Source: Nitrospiria bacterium | Lineage (GTDB): Bacteria > Nitrospirota > Nitrospiria > Nitrospirales > UBA8639 | Length of the DNA: 9,557 nucleotides | Direction: 5' to 3' | Assembly: GCA_030430725.1 (NCBI GenBank) | Contig: JAUIKP010000091.1 | Coordinates: 1 to 9,557 of the forward strand | In this document: one piece after another, positions 1 through 6,259 of the stretch | Layout: each line of letters begins with the position of its first letter | Position numbering within the stretch: position 1 is the stretch's first letter | Notes under the pieces: generated by a model | What the model was told of the DNA's origin: nothing | Databases searched by the model: none | The model's input: only the letters and a program-made list of their open reading frames with translations | Made by a program: the position numbers and the translations under genes

Positions 1-2
1 TC

Positions 3-221
3 GACAATGTGTTCGTCGAGCGCCTGTGGCGCAGTGTGAAGTACGAGGATGTCTACTTACGGGCCTATGAATCCCCAACGGCCTTCCAGGCAGGCCTGAT
101 TGACTATTTCCAGTTTTATAATACCGCACGCTGCCACCAGGCGCTGAACCGCCAGACGCTTCCAATAAAACCTATTGGCAGTTTCAAGTTGTGGGAGAGT
201 ACTGAAGGATTCGGCAATTAA
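3..221 (+). pseudogene. IS3-family transposase (orfB) 3' remnant, cut by window edge
   Basis: The open frame enters from the left edge and reads DNVFVERLWRSVKYEDVYL, followed by FYNTARCHQAL. This is the C-terminal end of the DDE (rve) integrase core of IS3-family orfB; the E of FVERLW is the third catalytic acid of the DDE triad. About 72 codons are visible. The family motif of type YN..RPHQAL..TPDEVY is degraded after QALNRQT, where the tail becomes IKPIGSFKLWESTEGFGN. The end therefore looks altered, by decay or by fusion to flanking sequence. The catalytic D residues lie outside the window, so I cannot tell whether the rest is intact. No terminal inverted repeat is recognisable after the stop. 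The family call is secure; calling it a pseudogene is inference from the aberrant tail. Confidence 0.8.
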
Positions 222-456
222 TGATCCTATATTCAACTGTGTTGCTAGAAAAATGGCAAGGTTTAAAGATTATAATTACGGTAATGGAGTGCTCCCCTCA
301 AATGGGCTAGGGTCACACATCAAATTAGTTTCGACAGAACCGAAATTTGTCGTTTGGCCTTTTACGTACAATCACTGTATCATAATTCATGCAGTATATT
401 TAGATTTCCTACACCAGTATTTCATGGTGTTCTGTAACCCAAATCACAAAAGTTAC

Positions 457-475
457 GAGGAACGCTCCTCTTTTT
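457..475 (+). terminator. Possible Rho-independent terminator
   Basis: A 5-bp stem (GAGGA at 457-461 with TCCTC at 466-470) around the 4-base loop ACGC is followed directly by five T residues (471-475). The stem is short, so it is a modest candidate. It lies 236 bp after the transposase remnant and could stop read-through from the left. Confidence 0.35.
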
Positions 476-518
476 CGTGTGCATAGAGAATAAAGGGGTT
501 TCCCCCCTTAGAGCCTTG

Positions 519-776
519 TCAGGCCAAAAAAACAAGGTTCCCTGTTTTTTGAAAATGCGGCACGGAAATTTTCTTCACCCATGGTCCGATGGCTGGTATC
601 TTGCGCGAGGGAAGAACGCTCAAAAAGAATGGAGGGCCTTGTCTGAACGGAGGGAATTGCCCCCTTTTACTAGCCAACATTCGCGCCATCGAATAAGTCC
701 AGTCAGGGTTTTTGGAATCCTTTTGATAAAAAAACCGCCACATGCCGAAGCGAAACCCGGTCTCACAAAAAATCAC
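519..776 (-). CDS. Doubtful 85-codon open frame, unknown
   Basis: This minus-strand frame begins MIFCETGFRFGMWRFFYQ and ends KISVPHFQKTGNLVFLA. It is rich in aromatic, basic and proline residues and has no domain, signal peptide or ribosome binding site that I recognise. It lies alone in an otherwise gene-free stretch and overlaps a plus-strand frame of similar length. The composition looks more like a translated intergenic repeat than a folded protein. I list it only because it is the longest open minus-strand frame in this gap. Confidence 0.12.
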   Translation of the reverse strand: MIFCETGFRFGMWRFFYQKDSKNPDWTYSMARMLASKRGQFPPFRQGPPFFLSVLPSRKIPAIGPWVKKISVPHFQKTGNLVFLA

Positions 777-1466
777 GTTATTTGAGAATCATGAGCAAGA
801 CTGCGATGCATTTACCGAGCAGCGGGTTTTCGATGGAAAAACCCAAGCAAGCTTGATCCCCCATACATTCCTAAAGCTCTAAGACCGAAATCATAAGTTC
901 CGATGGTCCCTCTTCCCCAACCTTCACAATGGTCCAATTCTTGCTTAACACAAAAACCTATATTCTCTGTCCTGAAGACAGTAAATCATTTCAAAACCTC
1001 ATGAGTGTCCTTCCGCAGTCGGCAAAGAAAGCATGAGGATTATGCCAAGGAGGCAAGAAACAACATGAAAGTGATCTTCTTTCTAGTACGCTCTGCAGTG
1101 GTCTAGAAAGACTACTCAGGAGATTTTCCCATTTAGAAAAACTTTATAAAAAAATTTCTTCCCGTTTATCCTGTAGAGTTTCGAAGCCAATAAGAACATT
1201 GGTTTTTTCTTAGATAGTGTTTCGACAAAACTTTTCCCTTTATCTGACACAATGGCCCCCATTTGTCATGTTAAACGGACAGTTTCTACTGAAAATTCCC
1301 CCTCAGGTTGCGGCGAATTTTTTATCCCGCTAAAGAAATTCTTTATTTCACCGACATCAAAGAAGTTACGGAGAGGTGACTTAAGATGTAACTTGCGACC
1401 CCCCGAAGGACCTCGGCTCAGATAAAAAAATAATCTCCCCAAGCCATTTAGATGATAATTACCAAA

Positions 1467-1473
1467 GGGAGGA
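1467..1473 (+). promoter_or_regulatory. Strong Shine-Dalgarno that fixes the start at 1479
   Basis: GGGAGGA lies six bases upstream of the ATG at 1479. An ATG in the same frame at 1452 would give nine extra residues (MIITKGRKT) that place charged residues and the ribosome site itself inside the gene. The 1479 start gives a normal export signal. Confidence 0.8.
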
Positions 1474-1478
1474 AAACC

Positions 1479-2426
1479 ATGTACCAAAAGTGTGAAAAAT
1501 TTAAAGGTTATACAGTTTTTATAATTTTCATCAGTCTATGGTGCAGCCTTTTTTTAACGACCCCACAAATAGGCTTAGGAACAGTTTGGGGAGAGACCAG
1601 TACGGGTCTCGACTTCCCAGGAAGTGATGCTGTTCCCAACTCAACGACCATTCGCTTCAAGTTTACCAATCCCCAAAACAATGGTCTTCCGATTTACGGG
1701 CCCGGAGGGAATGGCCTTACCTACATCTGGCGTGCCTACCCAAGGCAACAATCCGGATACTATACGGCGTTTTTCTGGGGCAATGATGATGGGCGGGGCG
1801 ATCTCAGCACGTTTTTGTGGACAAGTAACGGGGGAGCCGATTCGTATTATGGGGCTCACCCATATCCCCAAAATCCGCCAAACGGCAATACACATAAATG
1901 GGAAGTTTCCGTGGAACAACAGGATTTCACAAACGGTGCGGTAGTGTATAACCGCTGGCACACCCAAGCGCTCCGCGTCTGGGCAGACGCGAACGGAAAC
2001 AAGCACCATGAGTTCTATTGGGACCTCCCAAATATTGATTCCAGTCATGTGGTTATTCGTACCTCACCACCCGATTGGGGTAACGTCAATCCTCCTGCTC
2101 CAGCGCTGACCTGGGGGGATGCGCCGTGGCAACCTGGCAACGAGGTGTGGAACGGTATTCTTCGTGGCATACAAATCTACTCCGGTCTCTTGACCAAGAG
2201 TGAGATGTTGAGCGAAGCCGATTCCCCACTTTCCACTGCTGCTGGCGCTAATACCATATGGTATCTCAACATGAACCCGACACCGACGGATATCTCAGAT
2301 AAGAGCGGGAAAGGCCATCATCCATCATGGGTGGGTAGTAAACGTCCTGCGCTCTATTCTGATACGAATTCATCCGACACTACCCCTCCAGCTCCACCAA
2401 CAGGTCTTCAGATTCAATTACAATAA
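1479..2426 (+). CDS. Exported LamG/concanavalin-like protein
   Basis: A 315-residue protein starting at ATG 1479. Residues 1-10 are basic and polar (MYQKCEKFKG), residues 11-26 form a hydrophobic segment (YTVFIIFISLWCSLFL), and a cleavage site is plausible near residue 38, so it is probably Sec-exported. The mature part is rich in Trp, Tyr, Asn and Gly, as in beta-sandwich carbohydrate-binding proteins. Near residues 230-243, GIQIYSGLLTKSEM resembles the LamG/ConA closing strand (..v.iYn..Ls..Ei), followed by a DKSGKGHH turn typical of jelly-roll lectin domains (D.SGnghh). The C-terminus is DTTPPAPPTGL (300-310) plus five residues. This looks like the start of a fibronectin-III linker with no domain after it, and the downstream gene has the same ending. 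The stop is 20 bp before that gene, so they are probably co-transcribed. Inferred role: binding an extracellular polysaccharide, perhaps the lyase substrate. The fold assignment is by motif only; no catalytic residues were identified. Confidence 0.7.
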   Translation: MYQKCEKFKGYTVFIIFISLWCSLFLTTPQIGLGTVWGETSTGLDFPGSDAVPNSTTIRFKFTNPQNNGLPIYGPGGNGLTYIWRAYPRQQSGYYTAFFWGNDDGRGDLSTFLWTSNGGADSYYGAHPYPQNPPNGNTHKWEVSVEQQDFTNGAVVYNRWHTQALRVWADANGNKHHEFYWDLPNIDSSHVVIRTSPPDWGNVNPPAPALTWGDAPWQPGNEVWNGILRGIQIYSGLLTKSEMLSEADSPLSTAAGANTIWYLNMNPTPTDISDKSGKGHHPSWVGSKRPALYSDTNSSDTTPPAPPTGLQIQLQ

Positions 2427-2446
2427 GAATAGGAGAATCCTCTATC

Positions 2447-3799
2447 ATGAAAAAAATAAATGGATTAATGGTTGCTCGTCTGCTTTTTTTTGCCGTTTCT
2501 CTTTCTTTTCTTAATAGTGAATCCGTCCACGCATTGCCGTCTTTTCCTGGAGCAGAAGGCTTTGGCACGCAAACCCCAGGCGGCAGAGGCGGCCCCGTCC
2601 TAGTGGTGACCAACCGTAATTCTTCCGGTCCCGGCTCTTTTCGGCAGGCAATGTTGACCACCGGACCGAGAATTATTGTTTTTCGAGTTTCGGGCGTAAT
2701 TGACTTAGGCGGCCCCATCGAGTTGACAGAGGCCCATAGTAACGTGACGGTTTTGGGGCAGAGTAGCCCCGGCGGCATCACTTTCATTAATGGGTCCATT
2801 GGAAACTATAAAACCAATGTTCATGACGTAATTATCCGGTTCATTCGTATGCGCGCACAGGCAGAGGACACCATCGCCTTTAATCCCGTCTACAATCTGG
2901 TTATCGATCATTCCGACTTTTCAGGTGCAGCGGACGAAACATTCGACATAGACGCCAGCCATGATTTTACCGTGCAATGGTCGACAATCCTGAACAGCAT
3001 GAGTGGAGCCAACAGCCAAAATTACGGCGTCCTCCTTGCGTACCGACCAACTAACAACATTTCGTTTCACCACAACTTCAGTGCCCACCACTTTAACCGC
3101 TGCGGCGCCAATATCCATTGGGCTGGTGGAGGGTCTGTCCCAGCGGGTGGCGCCAATCTCGACATCCGCAATAACATTTTCTACAACTGCGCGTTTCAGC
3201 AAATTTATCGGCAGGAGCTTCCGCCTGCCGAAGGGGTGAACTATAACTTGATTGGCAACTACGCTAAAAGCGGGCCCAACACTCCCGCGAACTCCATGAT
3301 GTTTGGATTGGATGGAACGATTTACATTAGCGACAACTTATACCCGGGTCAGTCAATTATGTCCGTCTACTCAAATCCTACCTATCTCACACAGCCCCAT
3401 CCCTTTCCTTCTATCACCACGACCTCCGCTCTTCAGGCCTATGACGATGTGTTCACTTGGGTCGGCTCCTGGCCCCGGGATGCCATGACAACCCGCACCA
3501 TCAATGAGGCCAAGACAGGCACCGGCACCCTTGGCAAATTGAATGATCCGTTGAATACCAACACGGGCCCTGCCCCGCCTCTAGACTCCGACGGGGACGG
3601 TATTCCCGATGGATGGGAATCCTCTCACGGACTGAATCCGAGCAACGCCCAAGACTCCCGGCAAATTCATTCCAGCGGTTACGCCCATATAGAAGTCTAT
3701 TTGAACGAAGTGGCTCAGCAGATAACCGGGCAAACACCTCTTCCCACAGACACCACTCCCCCAGCCGCGCCAAGTGGGCTGGATGTGAGGACTTTTTGA
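2447..3799 (+). CDS. Exported pectate-lyase-like (PL1-type) parallel beta-helix protein
   Basis: A 450-residue protein with AGGAG (2431-2435) upstream of ATG 2447. The signal peptide ends in VHA (27-29), so the mature chain starts LPSFPGAEGFG. Family signatures in order: FPGAEGFG (33-40), VTNRNSSGPGSFRQA (54-68), PRIIVFRVSGVIDL (74-87), VIIRFIRMRAQAED (128-141), IDHSDFSGAADETFDI (153-168, matching the calcium-binding D-E region), ISFHHNFSAHHFNRCG (205-220, with R218 at the position expected for the catalytic arginine), and IRNNIFYN, a beta-helix Asn ladder. Known members cleave polygalacturonate by Ca-dependent beta-elimination; the substrate here is not proven. Residues 380-391 (DSDGDGIPDGWE), followed by GLNP and GYAHIEVYLNEV, form the thrombospondin-3/dockerin-like Ca segment common after such lyases. 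The protein ends six residues after DTTPPAAPSG (435-444), so a following domain may be lost. Sequence downstream is degenerate, but no fibronectin-III remnant could be read in any frame. Confidence 0.88.
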   Translation: MKKINGLMVARLLFFAVSLSFLNSESVHALPSFPGAEGFGTQTPGGRGGPVLVVTNRNSSGPGSFRQAMLTTGPRIIVFRVSGVIDLGGPIELTEAHSNVTVLGQSSPGGITFINGSIGNYKTNVHDVIIRFIRMRAQAEDTIAFNPVYNLVIDHSDFSGAADETFDIDASHDFTVQWSTILNSMSGANSQNYGVLLAYRPTNNISFHHNFSAHHFNRCGANIHWAGGGSVPAGGANLDIRNNIFYNCAFQQIYRQELPPAEGVNYNLIGNYAKSGPNTPANSMMFGLDGTIYISDNLYPGQSIMSVYSNPTYLTQPHPFPSITTTSALQAYDDVFTWVGSWPRDAMTTRTINEAKTGTGTLGKLNDPLNTNTGPAPPLDSDGDGIPDGWESSHGLNPSNAQDSRQIHSSGYAHIEVYLNEVAQQITGQTPLPTDTTPPAAPSGLDVRTF

Positions 3800-3818
3800 T
3801 TCCTTTCGAAATCGGCGG

Positions 3819-3995
3819 ATGATTTGGGGCGCAGGCGAAAGTTGCATTACCCAAGTGTTCGTCGGACTAGGCCTTCGCAATGACTGGCGGGAAAAATGTC
3901 TAATCAATGCAAGGTCTGATCCTGAGCCACGACGATATGTTCAGCGTGCGAGAAACCGGCAATTATCCGATTGGTGGAAGACTCTGGATTATTGA
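3819..3995 (+). CDS. Doubtful 58-codon open frame, unknown
   Basis: This frame starts ATG 3819, 20 bp after the pectate-lyase stop, and reads MIWGAGESCITQVFVGLG, ending in NRQLSDWWKTLDY. The lack of stops and the Arg/Trp-rich tail look protein-like, but no Shine-Dalgarno is obvious, the frame is open upstream of the ATG, and I recognise no family. It may be the C-terminal scrap of a lost gene. Confidence 0.2.
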   Translation: MIWGAGESCITQVFVGLGLRNDWREKCLINARSDPEPRRYVQRARNRQLSDWWKTLDY

Positions 3996-4343
3996 TCCAC
4001 AGAACTCTGCCCAAGATTATCTTGAGCCGGATCAGCTACTATCAGTGGGAACAAGTCTGCAAGCACACACTTCGAGGGGTTCAAAAACCACACGAGAGCC
4101 TCACGTCAACCCTGGAACCGTATCCCTAGTTTATACAATATTTGGTCATGAATGTTGCACTGAACCCGCCATCATTTGCACTCCAAAAGTTTGCCTGCCA
4201 AATCCCCAATACCTATGAGTACTTAATCTCAGAGTTTAGTCGGTAACCCATTCTCAACACCCATATCATAATCACCAACCGCCTAATCACCAACTCGAAT
4301 TTATGGTGGAAAGTACAGCAACTGCGTTTCAAAGTCCAACTTA
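3996..4343. other. Gene-free degenerate stretch
   Basis: Several short plus-strand frames are present, for example one reading KIILSRISYYQWEQVCKHTL at about 4013-4072, but none has a start site, usable length or recognisable family. The sequence looks like decayed coding DNA between the lyase gene and the broken transposase. No repeat or RNA gene seen. Confidence 0.4.
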
Positions 4344-4651
4344 CCAAATGCAATGTTATGTCAAGCTGCTTTCACTTATTTCCGCAAGATGAACGGGGAT
4401 AGGACTTTCTACCGACGGTAACAGACAATGCTTCCCGTTACATCACCACCCGGCGATTAACCACAACAATGGCAGCCCGTGACGTCACCGACATGCTCAA
4501 GGACGCATTCGAGGTCACGGGCCTGGACAAGATGCCTGTGTACCAGAAACCACAACTGTTATCCGGTAACGGCCCGCGTAACGCCTCAGGAGAAGCAAAA
4601 ACAATGGTCACAGAAACAGCAGAACGAACACACAAAAGATGCGCCGTGTAG
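4344..4651 (+). pseudogene. Decayed integrase-core transposase, 5' segment (left of the IS)
   Basis: Conceptual translation from 4344 gives PNAMLCQAAFTYFRKMNG, then, after a frameshift near 4408, LPTVTDNASRYITTRRLTTT, DVTDMLKDAFEVTG and KPQLLSGNGP. This follows the order of an IS3-type rve transposase (PN.LWQTDFTYFKV, L.TVLDD.SRYI, LT.TM.A.DVTDTL..A, KP.LLSDNGP). The first catalytic Asp (QTDFTY) is now Ala at codon 4368-4370, and the second (LLSDNG) is Gly at 4565-4567. The N-terminal HTH part is missing or unrecognisable upstream. The segment ends where an IS3 element is inserted, and the reading resumes at 5876 on the other side. I compared with family patterns from memory, but agreement over more than 90 residues makes the assignment firm. 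Confidence 0.8.
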
Positions 4652-4682
4652 TGCTCCCCCGAAATCAAGCCACCTGTAAGCC
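4652..4682 (+). repeat. Imperfect terminal inverted repeat, orfB-side end of the IS3 element
   Basis: Begins TGCTCCCC and later contains CCACCTGTAAG. It pairs with the end at 5843-5875 with two small gaps. The orfB stop lies close inside it. Confidence 0.75.
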
Positions 4683-5498
4683 TTGTTTCTGCCGATATTG
4701 ACGAGGGCTCCGGTCCTGTAACGCTTGATGGGGTCGCTCCTCGTTGTACCATCGGATCCATCCAATGATCCGTTGCTGGGCTTCCTCGAAGCTACCCAAA
4801 TGATGTTGCCAGACGCACTCCTCCTTGAGACTTCGAAAAAACCGTTCAATTAACCCATTCTGTTGCGGTGTGTATGGGGTAATAAACTCCTGACCCAAGC
4901 GATAGTCTCGACAGGCTTGTCGAAAGCGGCGGCTCTGAAAGATTAACCCGTTGTCACTTCGAAGGACCAGGGTGGAACCAACGGGACGAAGTGTGCCGAA
5001 GCGGGTGAGGCAAGCCGCTTCGATTGCGCGTTCCGCTTCCTGGGCCCGGCCCCGCAAGGCGAACTCATATCCGATAATCTCGCGATCATGACAATCAATC
5101 ACGGCGGTCAAATGCCCCCAACCATCTTGCCCACAGGGGATATGCGTCACATCCATGGCCCAGCGACCATTACTCTCTGTCGTTCGACTCCAACGGCACT
5201 GCACTCGAGGCCGTGAAGTGGTGATGCGTTGATGTACGAACCAGCGTTTAAGGCGTAAGGCCCGATACACGGCCTTGCGATTATGGATCTGCCCATGCCG
5301 AAAGCGTAACAAGGCCCACAGGCGACGATACCCGTACGTCGGATACGCCTGAATGAGTGGCTCCAGCTGAGCGACTAATTTCTCAGAGAGTGTCGCCCGA
5401 GCCCGCTTCCCGTTGGTCAGCCGATGCAGCGCCGATCGGCTGACTTGGAGAAGACGACAGGCGGTTCGTTCCGAGATGTCCGGCATCGCGGCTCTCAT
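4665..5498 (-). CDS. IS3-family transposase OrfB (DDE integrase core)
   Basis: A 277-residue transposase that cuts and joins the IS ends. An HTH_21-type segment runs over about residues 35-90 (YPTYGYRRLWALLR, KAVYRALRLKRW). The rve core follows, with D116 (WAMDVTHI), D182 (LRSDNGLIF) and E218 (NGLIERFFRSLKEE); the 35 residues between D182 and E218 are the classical IS3/retroviral spacing. It ends YNEERPHQALQDRSPRQY. All catalytic residues are present and length is normal for the family. Its ATG overlaps the orfA stop in an ATGA arrangement, which suggests translational coupling rather than the A-rich slippery heptamer usual in IS3 elements; no A6G-type motif is visible at the junction. Because orfA upstream is frameshifted, translation of this intact frame may be reduced. 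Confidence 0.93.
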   Translation of the reverse strand: MRAAMPDISERTACRLLQVSRSALHRLTNGKRARATLSEKLVAQLEPLIQAYPTYGYRRLWALLRFRHGQIHNRKAVYRALRLKRWFVHQRITTSRPRVQCRWSRTTESNGRWAMDVTHIPCGQDGWGHLTAVIDCHDREIIGYEFALRGRAQEAERAIEAACLTRFGTLRPVGSTLVLRSDNGLIFQSRRFRQACRDYRLGQEFITPYTPQQNGLIERFFRSLKEECVWQHHLGSFEEAQQRIIGWIRWYNEERPHQALQDRSPRQYRQKQGLQVA

Positions 5499-5814
5499 GC
5501 GTCGGACATCTCCCGCCCTAAAGGGTACGGTTTCAAGGCCTCCCGTAACACGTCATTCTCGACCACTAACTCCCCGATCTTTTGTTTCAGTTTTTTGATC
5601 TGCTCTTCTTGCAGCGCCTCTTCGTCCTTGGGCGACGACGCAAGCCATTTTCCGCGGCACGAAGAAACTGCTCCTGCCAGTCTTCTACGTCCCTGACTGT
5701 CAGGCCATGCTGCCGGGCGGCTTCCGCCACCGATGTTTCCCCTTTCAGGATCCGCAAGACAAGGGCTGCTCGTCGCTTTGCTGTCCACCGTTCAATTGGT
5801 TCTTCCTGGCCCAT
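5495..5814 (-). pseudogene. IS3-family OrfA, split by a one-base frameshift
   Basis: It starts at ATG 5814 behind AAAGGAGG (5828-5821), six bases upstream. The first frame reads MGQEEPIERWTAKRRAALVL, then SVAEAARQHGLTVRDVEDW (helix-turn-helix that binds the IS ends), and QFLRAAENGLRRR, then runs into RTKRRCKKSRSKN and a stop. The family continuation PKDEEALQEEQIKKLKQKIG, the leucine-zipper-like helix, is in the next frame and ends GREMSDA at 5495. The switch lies at about 5630-5640, in a GTCGTCGCCC run. Total length is 320 bp; adding one base gives 107 codons, the normal size, so a single-base deletion (or sequencing error) explains it. Programmed frameshifting is unlikely at this internal position, since no slippery motif is seen. 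Confidence 0.85.
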
Positions 5815-5842
5815 GGTTTTCCTCCTTTAAGATCTGGGTTAT

Positions 5843-5875
5843 GTCTTAAAGGTGGTCTCACTTTCAAGGGGAGCA
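5843..5875 (-). repeat. Imperfect terminal inverted repeat, orfA-side end of the IS3 element
   Basis: Read inward on the minus strand it begins TGCTCCCCTTGAAAG and contains CCACCTTTAAG, matching the end at 4652-4682. It lies just upstream of the orfA ribosome site and probably carries the element's own promoter. Confidence 0.75.
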
Positions 5876-6059
5876 GTATAGGATGACACAAGGCATGATT
5901 AAACGCTTTCACCGGTTCATGAAAAACGTGGTTAAGCTGGAGCGCTATTTCTTCCTGTTGGTAACTGGGAAAAGCAATTACTGAATGGAGCAATGCAATT
6001 ATGAGCGCCTTCACAAATCACCGAATAACGTCACAGCGGCGAAAGCATACTACAGGTAA
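5876..6059 (+). pseudogene. Decayed integrase-core transposase, 3' segment (right of the IS)
   Basis: The frame resumes YRMTQGMIKRFHRFMKNVV, then KLERYFF, matching the family pattern PMTQGKIERYHRSMKNVVKLE.YF. The third catalytic acid (Glu of GKIER) is now Lys at codon 5901-5903. After YFF the frame is broken by small indels and a stop. NYERLHKSPNNVTAAKAYYR, ending at the stop at 6057, then matches the usual C-terminus (YNHERYHESL.NVTPADVYFGR). With the 5' segment at 4344-4651, this shows one gene split by the IS3 insertion and also dead from point mutation and frameshift. Whether decay came before or after insertion cannot be read directly. Confidence 0.8.
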
Positions 6060-6259
6060 AGAAAGGATAATCCGGATTTGTGTGCCAACATTTAATTCAG
6101 GACGATGCCACAAAAAGGGGATAGGAAGTTCAGTCAAAATTTTCTTTACTTGTATCAGCAATTAAGAAAAGTTACCCGTGGCACTTTGGATACGAAAAAA
6201 CTAAACCATGACAGGATACTACAAGGCAACACCAAACAGGTATTCGAAAGAGTGATTTG
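6060..6259. other. AT-rich spacer upstream of the methyltransferase
   Basis: Two hundred bases without a gene. It must hold the promoter of the methyltransferase, but no -35/-10 pair with proper spacing stood out. No hairpin or IS end was recognised, so the right end of the decayed transposon is not located. Confidence 0.4.

Larger units (their letters stand above)
222..1478. other. Long gene-free region (about 1.25 kb) upstream of the secreted-protein operon
   Basis: No reading frame here has family-like sequence, a good ribosome binding site and convincing length. Base composition is uneven, with an AT-rich tract around 1135-1170. Contents noted: a short terminator-like hairpin at 457-475; a second palindrome-like A/T-flanked segment around 526-550; an 85-codon open frame on the minus strand (519-776); and a 12-bp match at 1238-1249 to the end of the IS481 element found at 7305. 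The 3' part must include the promoter and leader of the gene at 1479, but I could not pick out a convincing -35/-10 pair. It may be a mix of regulatory DNA and IS debris. Confidence 0.5.
4652..5875 (-). mobile_element. IS3-family insertion sequence, 1.22 kb, nested in a transposase pseudogene
   Basis: The element has two consecutive minus-strand frames (orfA 5814-5495, orfB 5498-4665) and imperfect inverted ends. The left end (4652-4682) starts TGCTCCCC and the right end read inward (5875-5843) also starts TGCTCCCC; both continue through GAAA, CCACCT and TAAG at matching places. Flanks are GTGTAG (4646-4651) and GTATAG (5876-5881), a 6-bp direct repeat with one mismatch that may be the target duplication. 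Removing the element and one copy restores an A-P-Y-R-M-T reading in the host transposase, supporting these borders. Ends extended by five bases (TGTAG/TATAC, 4647-5880) would resemble IS150-type termini but give no duplication. Six bp is longer than usual for IS3 elements, so the exact borders remain uncertain. Confidence 0.8.

Noticed and set aside
526..550. Bidirectional terminator-like palindrome (A-run, AACAAGG / CCTGTT, T-run)
   Set aside because: The stem has a bulge and is mostly A-T pairs, and no gene ends next to it, so it is too weak to annotate.
1467..1481. Shared word GGAGGAAAACCATG at the start of the LamG-like gene and at the start of IS3 orfA (5825-5812)
   Set aside because: It is just a strong Shine-Dalgarno with the same spacer. 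Similarity does not extend beyond it, so chance or common translation constraints suffice.
3501..3907. Two minus-strand frames opposite the end of the lyase gene
   Set aside because: They are antisense shadows of the Ca-binding tail of the lyase. Composition (Arg/Pro rich) and lack of start signals argue against them.
3907..4218. 103-codon plus-strand frame
   Set aside because: No ribosome site, no recognisable family, and sequence looks like decayed coding DNA with competing short frames.
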